Below, piece by piece: positions 17,638 through 25,631 of a DNA stretch of 54,758 nt. Each line of letters starts with the position of its first letter. The first letter of the stretch is position 1. A model generated the notes under the pieces. It did no database searches. It was not told the DNA's origin and worked only from the letters and a program-made list of their open reading frames with translations. Location: NCBI GenBank assembly GCA_013298625.1, contig JAAFIF010000067.1, positions 1 through 54,758 on the forward strand, in the 5' to 3' direction. Origin of the DNA: Myxococcales bacterium (lineage in GTDB: Bacteria > Myxococcota_A > Polyangia > Polyangiales > Ga0077539). A program made the translations under genes and the position numbers.

Positions 17638-18708
17638 CTACTCGTCGCGATCCGCGCGCACCGCGCGCGAGCTGAGCGCGCCCTCGTAGCCGTCGACTGG
17701 CTCGAACTCGAACCACGGCGCGCGCTTCATCGACCGCGGGCACGCCATCGCGCCGAGCGCGTACGGCGCGCCCCTACGCACCGCGCGAAACGCGTGCAGC
17801 GCGCGGTCGGCGTGCGGGTAGTACCGCCACGTTCCGGGATGGATGAACGGGGACGTCACGACCATGGCGCGCTCGACCTCGGCGTCGAGCAAGAACGCCT
17901 TGGTGAACCGCGCGTTCTCGACGGTGTCGCCTGCGCGCACATCGAACCGCGCGCGCTCGATCACCGCGTCACGTCGGTCTTCGGGCAGCGCCCGCAGCAT
18001 GACCGAGCACAGCGACTCGGCTTCGCTGACCGCGTACAGCTCGCGCTCGTCGGGCTCGCCCTGCTCGCGCGCCCACACCGGAACGTCCTCGCCGAGCGGC
18101 CCCTGCGCGATCCGCGCTCGGATGCAGCGCACGTCCGCCTCGTCGACGCGGCGACGAATCCATCGGCTCGCGTGACCCGTGAACACCAGCAACGGCCGCG
18201 ACTCGAGCGCGACGAACAGCTGCGCCGCGATGAAGCCGCGCTCTGCCGTCGCGCAGTTCGCCTGCCCGTCCCGCTGCAGACCGCCTCCGAGCACCACCAG
18301 CGCGTCCGGACGCCACGCGACGACGCGCTCGACCATCGGCTGCGCGCACTCTCCGAGCGGAGCCTCCGCGCGCCGCTGCCTCCATCCTCGACACGTGAGC
18401 GGCTGCAGCTCGACAGGGTCGTCCTCGCGCGTGACCGCCACCGCGGGCGCCGCCCTCGCGCTCGTCAGGGGCCGGGTCGCGTCGCGCAGCTGGGTCTCGC
18501 GGGTCCACGCGCGAAAGTGCCCGTCGTTCATCACGGTCGCAGCGATCGGCGCCTGCGCCTGGGGCTGCGGCGTGCTGGTCGGCGCGAGCGAGCGTCGCGT
18601 GGGATGCTGATCCGCGTAGGCCGCGCGACAGCCCGCAGCGCCGGTCAGAGCGGCCAACGAGAGCAGCGTCGAGAACCTCGGCATCGCTCGCACGACCCAC
18701 GAAATCAT
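17638..18708 (-). CDS. DUF218 (YdcF/SanA/ElyC-like) exported protein, probable lipoprotein
   Basis: A 356-residue protein from ATG 18708 (ATG 18684 is equally possible). It carries a hydrophobic N terminus ending in GAAGC, a plausible lipobox. The DUF218 fold is recognisable in the central and C-terminal parts: DALVVLGGGLQRDG at about 135-148, AERGFIAAQLF, LLVFTGHASR, SEAESLCSVML, GDTVENARFTKAFL and MVVTSPFIHPGTWRYY. Known relatives ElyC and SanA affect envelope integrity and peptidoglycan precursor use in enterics. Its place between mreB and mreC on the same strand suggests a wall role here, which is inference. A substrate-binding or catalytic function has not been settled for the family. 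Confidence 0.75.
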   Translation of the reverse strand: MISWVVRAMPRFSTLLSLAALTGAAGCRAAYADQHPTRRSLAPTSTPQPQAQAPIAATVMNDGHFRAWTRETQLRDATRPLTSARAAPAVAVTREDDPVELQPLTCRGWRQRRAEAPLGECAQPMVERVVAWRPDALVVLGGGLQRDGQANCATAERGFIAAQLFVALESRPLLVFTGHASRWIRRRVDEADVRCIRARIAQGPLGEDVPVWAREQGEPDERELYAVSEAESLCSVMLRALPEDRRDAVIERARFDVRAGDTVENARFTKAFLLDAEVERAMVVTSPFIHPGTWRYYPHADRALHAFRAVRRGAPYALGAMACPRSMKRAPWFEFEPVDGYEGALSSRAVRADRDE

Positions 18709-18854
18709 CGCAGAGCTTCAACGGTCGAGCCCGAAGAAATCTTCGCTCGCGCCGGAACACCCTCCGTCGCCAGAGAGTTGACCCAACGTCTCGACCTTCT
18801 CGGAGGTCGAAGCCGAACATCGAACACACACCGACCCCGAAGGAGCGAATCACA

Positions 18855-19052
18855 GTGTTGGCGCTGATCCCCCTCTTCGTCCTGTTCTCGTCCCTCGCGT
18901 CGTCGTTCGCCGAGAGCGAACCTCCGCCCGTGCGCCACGTGCCGCAGCAGCGCACAGTGTACGTCCGGCACTACCACCACCCGCCCGTGGTCTATCAACG
19001 CGCGGTGTTCGTCCGGCACAATCCGCACGTGCAGATGGTGTACTTCCGCTGA
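18855..19052 (+). CDS. Small exported Tyr/His/Arg-rich protein
   Basis: A 65-residue reading frame with a strong ribosome-binding site (AAGGAGCG at about 18840-18847, spacing about 8) before a GTG start. The N terminus is a classical signal sequence of about 20 residues ending ASSFAES. The mature part is about 45 residues, with repeated R/Q-x-V-Y-V/F-R-H motifs: TVYVRHYHHPP, QRAVFVRHNPH, MVYFR. It lies alone on the plus strand inside the minus-strand rod-shape cluster, divergent from the DUF218 gene and convergent with mreB. I do not know a family. The signal peptide, Shine-Dalgarno and periodic composition make it more likely real than the opposite-strand shadow. Confidence 0.6.
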   Translation: MLALIPLFVLFSSLASSFAESEPPPVRHVPQQRTVYVRHYHHPPVVYQRAVFVRHNPHVQMVYFR

Positions 19053-19083
19053 GCCCATCGCCGCGCGCGATGGCGTTGCGCGC

Positions 19084-20118
19084 TCAGCCGACGGCGACCG
19101 CCTCGAGCAAGTGCGGATAGTCCAGGCACTTGCCGCAGCCGAGCACGACGGCGCTGATCGGGTCGTCGCACACCATCACGGGCAGGCCGGTCTCTTCGCG
19201 CAGCAGGACGTCCAGGTTGCGCAGCAGCGCGCCTCCGCCGGTGAGCACGATCCCCTTGTCGACGATGTCCGCCGAGAGCTCGGGCGGCGTGCGCTCGAGC
19301 GCAGTGCGCACCGCCTCAGTGATCGCGTTGATGGGCTCGGCGAGCGCGTCGCGAATCTCGTCGCTGTTGACCACCACCGTGCGCGGAACGCCCGCCACCA
19401 GGTCACGCCCGCGCACCTCGAGGGTGAGCACGTCGTCGAGCATGTACGCGTTGCCGACCTGGCACTTGACCTTCTCTGCCGTCTGCTCGCCGATCAGCAA
19501 GTTGTACTTGCGCTTCATGTACGCGACGATCGACTCGTCCATCTTGTCGCCGCCCACGCGGATCGACTGCGAGTACACGATGCCCGAGAGCGAGATGATC
19601 GCCACCTCGGTCGTGCCGCCGCCGATGTCGACCACCATGTTGCCCGTCGGCTCGGCGACGGGGAGCCCCGCGCCGATCGCCGCCGCCATGGGCTCTTCGA
19701 TCAGGTAGACCTCGCGCGCTCCGGCCTGCTCGGCGCTCTCTTTGACCGCGCGCTTCTCGACCTCGGTGATGCCGAAGGGCACACAGATCACGATGCGCGG
19801 CTTGATCAGCGTGCGTCGCGCGTTCGCCTTGCGGATGAAGTACTGGAGCATGTGCCCCGTGATCTCGAAGTCCGCGATCACGCCGTCGCGCAACGGCCGG
19901 ATCGCCTGGATCTGCCCGGGCGTGCGCCCGAGCATCTCTTTGGCCTCTTTGCCGACGGTCCTGATCCGTCGCGCGCCGCGCTCGGTGATCTCGACGGCCA
20001 CCACGGACGGCTCGCACGAGACGATGCCTTTGCCCTTCACGTAGATGAGCGTGTTCGCCGTGCCCAGGTCGATCGCCAGGTCGTTCGAGAACAGTCCGCT
20101 CACCCAATCGAACAACAT
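19084..20118 (-). CDS. mreB: Rod-shape-determining actin homologue MreB
   Basis: A cytoplasmic, membrane-associated actin-like filament that organises wall elongation. The 344-residue protein starts at ATG 20118 behind a good Shine-Dalgarno (GGAGG about 8 bases upstream). Nucleotide-binding signatures are present: DLGTANTLIY near residue 15, VVDIGGGTTEVA near 160, and GIVLTGGGALLRNLD near 288-302. The N terminus MLFDWVSGLFSNDLAI starts with an amphipathic membrane-binding segment. An upstream extension of the frame to 20223 has no family similarity. The gene has its own leader and candidate promoter and is separated from mreC by the DUF218 gene and a small plus-strand gene. Confidence 0.97.
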   Translation of the reverse strand: MLFDWVSGLFSNDLAIDLGTANTLIYVKGKGIVSCEPSVVAVEITERGARRIRTVGKEAKEMLGRTPGQIQAIRPLRDGVIADFEITGHMLQYFIRKANARRTLIKPRIVICVPFGITEVEKRAVKESAEQAGAREVYLIEEPMAAAIGAGLPVAEPTGNMVVDIGGGTTEVAIISLSGIVYSQSIRVGGDKMDESIVAYMKRKYNLLIGEQTAEKVKCQVGNAYMLDDVLTLEVRGRDLVAGVPRTVVVNSDEIRDALAEPINAITEAVRTALERTPPELSADIVDKGIVLTGGGALLRNLDVLLREETGLPVMVCDDPISAVVLGCGKCLDYPHLLEAVAVG

Positions 20119-20508
20119 GCACGGCCTCCAAAAAGCCTTCGCGCCTCTGTTTGGGCGCCTCGCGCTCGAATCCGCGCGACCCAACGACTCCTGTCGAATC
20201 GAAGTTCGACTCGATGCCCGCACCGGCTCACGCCTTCTGTCACCTGCGCGCTCGGTGGTGAGCGGGGCTCTATATCAGCGCACCATGCGACCGGCAACCA
20301 CACGCAACAACGGGGCGTTCGACCCCCTGACCGTGACAGCAACGCCCCGGCCACCGGGGCTTTCGCAGCAGCGACGATCCCTGCGCTTTTGCCCACAAAA
20401 ATGCCCGCAACTCGGCACTCAGTGATCGCTCTCTCGACAAGCGGCCCCGTCGTTGCAACGCATCCGCCCATCACGATTCACCCCGCAGCCACCGCAGAGC
20501 CCTTCGCC
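20119..20508. other. mreB upstream region (about 390 bp without a supported gene)
   Basis: This stretch holds the mreB leader and a candidate promoter. There is also a perfect short hairpin at 20344-20360 (7-bp GCCCCGG stem, CCA loop) followed on the plus strand by TTTCG, too weak to call a terminator. No reading frame here has convincing codon use. Confidence 0.5.
20269..20297 (-). promoter_or_regulatory. Candidate sigma70-type promoter for mreB
   Basis: Read on the minus strand, TTGCCG (20297-20292), a 17-base spacer and TATAGA (20274-20269) match 4 of 6 bases in each consensus box. Transcription would begin near 20262, giving a leader of about 145 bases before the mreB ATG at 20118. Single-site eyeballing in GC-rich DNA; moderate to low confidence. 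Confidence 0.35.
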
Positions 20509-20745
20509 ATGATCCGCCATCGCAACATCCGAATCGACGCCTCGTGGACCGCCCTTCCGGGCTTGTTCACCGCGCACGATCTCGAGGCGATCGAGGAGCT
20601 CGAAGTCTACGCAGTGCCGCTGGTCCTGCGCGGCAACGAGGTGCTCTACGGCGTGTATGTGCGCGAACTCGACGCCTGCCTGAGCGCGCCGAAGCCCTTT
20701 GTTCGGCCCTCGCAGCGCCCCTCGCTGGGTCCCGCCGCGCGCTGA
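20509..20745 (+). CDS. Small hypothetical protein
   Basis: A 78-residue frame from ATG 20509 with codon use like the neighbouring real genes (G/C at most third positions, GAG/CTC/GTG-rich). The opposite-strand reading is a repetitive Arg-rich shadow. The sequence has an acidic middle (AHDLEAIEELEVYAVPLVL) followed by a Pro/Ser/Arg tail. No signal peptide, membrane helix or family is recognisable. An in-frame ATG at 20401 would add 36 low-complexity residues and is less likely. It stops 8 bases before the convergent end of hemC. Confidence 0.5.
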   Translation: MIRHRNIRIDASWTALPGLFTAHDLEAIEELEVYAVPLVLRGNEVLYGVYVRELDACLSAPKPFVRPSQRPSLGPAAR

Positions 20746-20752
20746 GCCGCGC

Positions 20753-21670
20753 TCACTGAAGCCGCAGTCGGAGCTCCTCTGCGAGCGCCTGTCCGAGCGC
20801 AACCGCGTCGCTCACCGGCCCGCTCACCGTCGCTCGCGCCGAGCGCGCTCCGTCAGGCGTCGCGAGAAATCCCTGCGCTTCGACCCGCAAACCATCCGCG
20901 CTCACCCGCGCGAGCGCGCCCACTGGCGTCACGCAGTCCGCGCCGAGCGCTCGCTGCACGGACCGTTCGAGCTCGGTTTCGAGCCGCGCCGAGGCGTCGT
21001 CGATCGAGCGCGCGAGCTCGGCGACCCTTGGGGTTCCGCGGTCGATCGACGCGCTCTGGCCCTCGATCGCGAGCGCGCCCTGGCCGATCGCGGGCACCAC
21101 CGCGCCTTCGAGCGAGCGACCGTTGAGCTTCAACCCGAGGCGACGAACCCCCGCTTCGGCCAGCACGATCGCGTCGAAATCTCCCGCTTCGAGCCTGCGC
21201 AGCCGCGTGTCGATGTTGCCGCGCAGCGGGACGAAGCGCAGGTCTGGCCTCGCCTCGCGCAGCTGAATCTGCCGGCGCAGCGACGTCGTCCCCACCAACG
21301 CTCCGTCGGCGAGCTCCGAGAGCGCGCGCCCGTCCCGCGTCACCAACAAGTCCCACGGGCTCTCGCGCACCGGAACAGCGAGCACCTCCAACCCCTCGGC
21401 CAGCCCCGCCGGCAGGTCCTTCATCGAGTGCACCGCGAGCTCCGCGTCTCCGTCGAGCAGCGCCCGCTCGATCTCTTTGACGAAGAGCCCCTTTCCGCCC
21501 ACTTCGTAGAGCGGCCGATCCTGCACGCGATCGCCCTCGGTCACCACGTGCAGCAGGCTCAACGACAGCCCGCGGCTCGCTGGCTGCGCGCGGTACTGCT
21601 CGAGCACCCAGCCCGACTGCGCCAACGCGAGCGCGCTCTTTCGCGTCGCGAACCGAAACACCACCGACAT
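20753..21670 (-). CDS. hemC: Hydroxymethylbilane synthase (porphobilinogen deaminase)
   Basis: A cytoplasmic enzyme that polymerises four porphobilinogens into hydroxymethylbilane in tetrapyrrole synthesis. The 305-residue protein from ATG 21670 has RFATRKSALALAQ at the N terminus, VHSMKDLP with the catalytic Asp at 85, GTTSLRRQIQL, LRGNIDTRL and PAIGQGALAIE. The Cys that carries the dipyrromethane cofactor is C246 in ADCVTPVGA, where most homologues read GGCxxPxGA; the variation is unusual but keeps the Cys. It is last in the hem cluster, with 57 bases between it and hemA. Confidence 0.95.
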   Translation of the reverse strand: MSVVFRFATRKSALALAQSGWVLEQYRAQPASRGLSLSLLHVVTEGDRVQDRPLYEVGGKGLFVKEIERALLDGDAELAVHSMKDLPAGLAEGLEVLAVPVRESPWDLLVTRDGRALSELADGALVGTTSLRRQIQLREARPDLRFVPLRGNIDTRLRRLEAGDFDAIVLAEAGVRRLGLKLNGRSLEGAVVPAIGQGALAIEGQSASIDRGTPRVAELARSIDDASARLETELERSVQRALGADCVTPVGALARVSADGLRVEAQGFLATPDGARSARATVSGPVSDAVALGQALAEELRLRLQ

Positions 21671-21727
21671 CTCGTGATCGTCCCTTCGCACCGCCCTTCG
21701 CACGGGCGATGATTCAGTGCGCAGTAT

Positions 21728-23020
21728 TCAAGACCCGTCGCGATCGTCCGCGTCCGACAAGCGAAAGAGCGCGCGAACCACGGCCGCCATCGCCTCGCCG
21801 TCCTCCGACGCCGCCTGCGAGCGCAGCGCGACCATCGGCGCGTGCAGCAGCTTGTTGACCGTCGCGTCGACCATCGCTTCGAGCGCCGCGCGCTCAGCGG
21901 CGCCGAGGTGCTTGAGCTTGCCAGAGAGCGACCGCTCGAGCTCCGCCCGCGCCACCGCGCGAAAATGCTCTCGCAGCGCGGCGATGGTCGGCCCCGCGCC
22001 GCTCGAGGCGCGACGGTCTCGCTCGAACGCATGGATCTCTTCGTCCACGATTTGCTCGGCCTGCGCCAGCGATCCGCCTCGCAGCGACAGCGCCCTCGCG
22101 ACCTCTCGCTCGAGGTCGTCGACGTCGTACACGTACGCGCCGTCCAGGTCGTTGACCCTCGGATCGACGTTGCGCGGAACAGCGATGTCCACGACGAACA
22201 GCGGCCGCCCTCGGCGCACCTTCATCGCCGCCTTCGCGTCCTCGAGCGTGAGCACGTACCGCGACGCGCCCGTCGAACACAGCACCACGTCCGCCACGGT
22301 CAACAGCAGCGAGAGGTCATCGAGCGGGTGCGCATCCGCGCCCCACGAGCGCGCGAGCTCGACGGCGCGATCGTAGCTGCGATTGGCGACGCTCATCTTC
22401 GCGCCCTGCGCCACGAGGGCGCGCGCGGCGCCGAGCGCCATCTTGCCCGCGCCGAGCAAGAGCACCTTGCGCTCGGAGAGAGAGCCGAAGATCTGCGTCG
22501 CGAGGTCGACGGCCACGCTCGCGACCGAGACGCGCCCGTTGGCGATCCCGGTCTCGTTGCGCACGCGCTTCGCCGCCGAAAACGCCCGCGGAATCGCCCT
22601 ACGCAGCGTCGGCCCCAGCGCCCCAGCGCTCTCAGCAGCGGCGTACGCCTCTTTCACTTGCCCGAGGATCTGCGGCTCGCCGACCACCATCGAGTCCAAG
22701 CTCGCCGCGACCCGAAACACGTGCCGCACCGCGCGGTCGTCCGCGTACTCGTACAAGCACGAGTCGACGGCGGCGCCCGGCGCGCGCTTCGCGAAGAAGC
22801 CTCGCAGCGCAGCGACGGTGCTCGACGCGCTCTCGCTCGCGACGTACGCCTCGACGCGATTGCACGTGGCGACCAACATCGCCTCGCTCGCGCCCGGCAG
22901 CGACGCGATCTCTTTGACGCACGCGCCCAACGACTCGGCGGGCACCGCCAGCTGCTCTCTCAGCTCGACGGGCGCCGTGCGATGACTCAACCCCACGACG
23001 ACCAGCGACGCGCGCGACAC
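21728..23020 (-). CDS. hemA: Glutamyl-tRNA reductase
   Basis: Reduces glutamyl-tRNA(Glu) to glutamate-1-semialdehyde, the first committed C5-pathway step. The 430-residue protein has the N-terminal GLSHRTAPVELRE motif and the catalytic Cys at C53 in ATCNRVEAY. It also has DSMVVGEPQILGQVKEAY, the NADPH-binding LLLGAGKMA region and a C-terminal dimerisation helix. Length is normal for the family. It follows the CcsA/HemX-like gene by 3 bases, the arrangement seen in several bacteria where HemX affects GluTR level. hemB, hemD and hemL are not in the window. Confidence 0.96.
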   Translation of the reverse strand: MSRASLVVVGLSHRTAPVELREQLAVPAESLGACVKEIASLPGASEAMLVATCNRVEAYVASESASSTVAALRGFFAKRAPGAAVDSCLYEYADDRAVRHVFRVAASLDSMVVGEPQILGQVKEAYAAAESAGALGPTLRRAIPRAFSAAKRVRNETGIANGRVSVASVAVDLATQIFGSLSERKVLLLGAGKMALGAARALVAQGAKMSVANRSYDRAVELARSWGADAHPLDDLSLLLTVADVVLCSTGASRYVLTLEDAKAAMKVRRGRPLFVVDIAVPRNVDPRVNDLDGAYVYDVDDLEREVARALSLRGGSLAQAEQIVDEEIHAFERDRRASSGAGPTIAALREHFRAVARAELERSLSGKLKHLGAAERAALEAMVDATVNKLLHAPMVALRSQAASEDGEAMAAVVRALFRLSDADDRDGS

Positions 23021-23023
23021 CGC

Positions 23024-23803
23024 TCAGCTCCTGCCTGCGTAGATGCTCAAGGTCACGAGCAGCGCTGCGCCGCCCGCGATCGTCCCGAGCATCGCCCGCC
23101 GGCCACGCCATACGCCCAACGCCCGCAAGACCGCGAGCAGGACGAAGACGACCCACGTGGCCATCGCGAACAGCTGTTGCCACGGCAGCCCCACGCCGCG
23201 CCCCCCGCGCGCCGCCACGACGTGCCCCGTGATGATCCCCACCGTCAGCGCAGGGATCGCCACGAGCACGCTGCGACTCGAGAGCTCTTCGAGCTGCACC
23301 AACGACGGAAGCCGCCGAAACAACGGCCCCAACCGCTTCGCCTTCACCTGCCGCTCGAGCAACAGGTACGCGATCGCCACCGCGCACGCGACCACCGCCG
23401 CCGCGACCCCCACGCTGTTGGCGGCTACGTGGACAAGAAACGTCACGCCCGTCGGCGTCTCGCCGTGATGCCCGAGGCGCGAGGCGAGCAGCAACCCGAG
23501 CACCACCGGCAGCGCAAACGCCGCGACGACGTCGACCTTGGGGCCCGCTCTTCGCAGGACGATCATCACCACGGCGACGATGAGCGCCAGCGTCGAGAGC
23601 GTCGGCCCGATGCCCGCAAAGGGCGCGATCCCCTCGATCGCCCAGCGCGCCGCGTCTCGTGCGCCGTGGGCCAAGACCGCGGCGACGAGCACCCAAGGGG
23701 CGCGCGCGATCGACGGCGACTCGCTGCCGCGGAGGTACGCGAGCCAGAGCACGCACGCCACCGCGTACGCCGCCACCGCCGCTGAGAAGAGGATCTCGCT
23801 CAC
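23024..23803 (-). CDS. CcsA/HemX-like cytochrome c assembly membrane protein
   Basis: A 259-residue polytopic protein with about eight hydrophobic helices. The C-terminal half resembles the CcsA/CcmC/HemX cytochrome-c-assembly domain: conserved His in VTFLVHVAANSVG (about 115-125), a LLLERQVKAKRLGPLFRRLPSL loop-like stretch, LEELSSRSVLVAIPALTVGIITGHV, and a terminal WVVFVLLAVLRALG. CcsA handles haem for cytochrome c maturation, while HemX next to hemA tunes GluTR. The adjacency with hemA (3 bases) and the small size favour HemX, but the canonical WWD motif is not evident. Inner membrane. Confidence 0.75.
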   Translation of the reverse strand: MSEILFSAAVAAYAVACVLWLAYLRGSESPSIARAPWVLVAAVLAHGARDAARWAIEGIAPFAGIGPTLSTLALIVAVVMIVLRRAGPKVDVVAAFALPVVLGLLLASRLGHHGETPTGVTFLVHVAANSVGVAAAVVACAVAIAYLLLERQVKAKRLGPLFRRLPSLVQLEELSSRSVLVAIPALTVGIITGHVVAARGGRGVGLPWQQLFAMATWVVFVLLAVLRALGVWRGRRAMLGTIAGGAALLVTLSIYAGRS

Positions 23804-23806
23804 TAC

Positions 23807-24190
23807 CTACTTCACGTTGTTCAGAAAAAACGCCTGCAGAGAGGCGATCGTCGCGGCGCGAGGCTTGGGCTTGGGCGCGGCGTCGGCCATGACGACCGGG
23901 GTGCCCACGAAGCCCTCTTGCACTTCGTACGCGTTGTCGCCGAGCACGACGCTGCCGCTCATGAGCTCGGCCTGAAGGGCCTCGAGCTGCTCGGCGTCCT
24001 TCACTTTTCCGACGAGCTGCGCGGTGTCTGGCGCGCCCGTCACCTCGGACACGAAGCGCACGCCCGTGATCAAACGAAACTTGTGTCCCGTCGTCGTGTC
24101 GGTGAGCTCTTCGCCTTCGATCTTGGCGCGGCCTTCGCCGAGCCACTGATCGAGAGCTACTTGCGAGAGAAAGAGTCGGCACATCGTCAT
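23807..24190 (-). CDS. Conserved hypothetical protein heading the hem cluster
   Basis: A 127-residue soluble protein from ATG 24190, behind a GGAGG placed 11 bases upstream; ATG 24184 is an alternative. The N-terminal two thirds form an alternating alpha/beta pattern (FLSQVALDQWLGEGRAKIEG, FRLITGVRFVSEVTG, EQLEALQAELM, VVLGDNAYEVQEGFVG). A Pro/Lys-rich linker and a short terminal helix follow. There is no recognisable catalytic motif, and I recall no named family. It lies 3 bases upstream of the HemX-like gene in a tightly packed run ending at hemC, so a role connected to haem or cytochrome assembly is possible but only inferred. Confidence 0.65.
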   Translation of the reverse strand: MTMCRLFLSQVALDQWLGEGRAKIEGEELTDTTTGHKFRLITGVRFVSEVTGAPDTAQLVGKVKDAEQLEALQAELMSGSVVLGDNAYEVQEGFVGTPVVMADAAPKPKPRAATIASLQAFFLNNVK

Positions 24191-24257
24191 CGAGCGCACA
24201 GCCTCCGGGCAGCGCACGGAGACTATCTCCCTCCCCCTCGATGTGCCACCCCTTCGA

Positions 24258-25619
24258 TCAGCGCAGGATCTTCACGGGGCGCTCGACGAGCCCACGCAGC
24301 GCTTGAAGAAACTGCGCCCCGAGCGCGCCGTCGACCACGCGGTGATCGCACGAGAGCGTCACGGAGCAGCGCTTTCCGGGAGCGAGCGCGCCGGCCTTCA
24401 CCACAGGCACATCGCGCGCTTGTCCGACGGCCAGGATCATCCCTTCGGGCGGGTTGATCACCGCGGCGAAGCGATCGATCCCGAACATCCCGAGGTTCGA
24501 GATCGAGAACACTCCGCCCTGCATCTCTTCGGGCTTGAGCTTCTTGGCTCGGGCGCGCGTCGCGAGCTCGCGCACCTCCGCGGAGATCGCAGACACCGAC
24601 TTGCGATCGGCGTCACGCAGCACCGGCGTCACGAGGCCGTCGTCCACCGCCACCGCGACCGAGATGTCCACGCGATGGTGCAACACGATGTTGCCGTCGA
24701 TCCACGACGCGTTCGACGCCGGAACCGCGTTGAGCGCGAGCGCGCACGCCTTGATGAACAGATCGTTGACCGAGATCTTCTCGGTCTTCTCGACGCCGTC
24801 GTTCATCTGCTCGCGCAAGAGCAGCATCGCTTCGACGTCGAGCTCGGCTTCGAGATAGAAGTGCGGGACGGTCTGCTTCGACTCGACCAGCCTTCGCGCG
24901 ATCGCCTTGCGCATCTGAGACGCCGGCTTGATCTCGTCCGCCGGGCGCGCAGCGCCCACCGATCCGCTCGCCGGTGCGGCGCTCGGCGCGGCCGGACTCG
25001 ACGAGAACCGCTCGACGTCCGCCGCAGTAATCCTGCCGTTTTCACCGGTTCCCACGACGCGATCGACGTCGACGCCCTTCTCGCGCGCGAGCTTGCGGAC
25101 GCGCGGCGAGCTCGGGCCTCCAGGCTCTCCGACAGGGTGCGGCGCGGGCTTCGGCGGAAGCAACACCAGCCCCGCCACGCCCGCGGTCGGCGCGACGGTC
25201 GCTGCGGCAGGACCGCTGCTGGAGACCGGCGCAGCCGGCGCGCGCGCAGGCTCGCTGTGCACCGCCACCGCAGACGGCGCAGGCTCGGACACGCTCGCGA
25301 CCGTCGGTGCGGCAGGGCTCGTGGGCGCGCTCTTCGACGCACCACCGGTCAGCGCCGCGAGCACCGCGCCGATGTCTTCGCCTGGCACACCGAAAATCGC
25401 CACAGGCTGGCCGAGCTTCGCGGTCTGCCCTTCGCCGACGAGCTTCTTCAGCAACGTCCCCTTGTCGAACGAGCGAAACTCCATCGTCGCCTTGTCCGTC
25501 TCGACCTCTGCGAGCAGGTCGTCGACGCCGATGGTGTCGCCTTCATTCTTCGCCCAACGAACGAGGGTTCCCTCTTCCATCGTCGGGCTGAGCTTCGGTA
25601 GATCGATGATCTTCGCCAC
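24258..25619 (-). CDS. pdhC: Pyruvate dehydrogenase E2 (dihydrolipoamide acetyltransferase)
   Basis: Core enzyme of the pyruvate dehydrogenase complex, transferring acetyl from lipoate to CoA. The 453-residue protein starts at GTG 25619 with GGAG about 8 bases upstream. It has a single lipoyl domain with the lipoylated K43 in ETDKATMEF and a Pro/Ala-rich linker to about 165. The E1/E3-binding domain follows at about 171-205 (SPRVRKLAREKGVD-VDRVVGTGENGRI), then the catalytic domain ending in the active-site HRVVDGALGAQF (H426, D430). The one-lipoyl architecture is of the alpha-proteobacterial/mitochondrial type and fits the heterodimeric E1 genes upstream. Confidence 0.95.
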   Translation of the reverse strand: MAKIIDLPKLSPTMEEGTLVRWAKNEGDTIGVDDLLAEVETDKATMEFRSFDKGTLLKKLVGEGQTAKLGQPVAIFGVPGEDIGAVLAALTGGASKSAPTSPAAPTVASVSEPAPSAVAVHSEPARAPAAPVSSSGPAAATVAPTAGVAGLVLLPPKPAPHPVGEPGGPSSPRVRKLAREKGVDVDRVVGTGENGRITAADVERFSSSPAAPSAAPASGSVGAARPADEIKPASQMRKAIARRLVESKQTVPHFYLEAELDVEAMLLLREQMNDGVEKTEKISVNDLFIKACALALNAVPASNASWIDGNIVLHHRVDISVAVAVDDGLVTPVLRDADRKSVSAISAEVRELATRARAKKLKPEEMQGGVFSISNLGMFGIDRFAAVINPPEGMILAVGQARDVPVVKAGALAPGKRCSVTLSCDHRVVDGALGAQFLQALRGLVERPVKILR

Positions 25620-25631
25620 GGTGGATCTCCG

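Noticed and set aside
20344..20360. Rho-independent terminator upstream of mreB
   Set aside because: The hairpin is perfect but has only three T after it on the plus strand, and no gene ends there.
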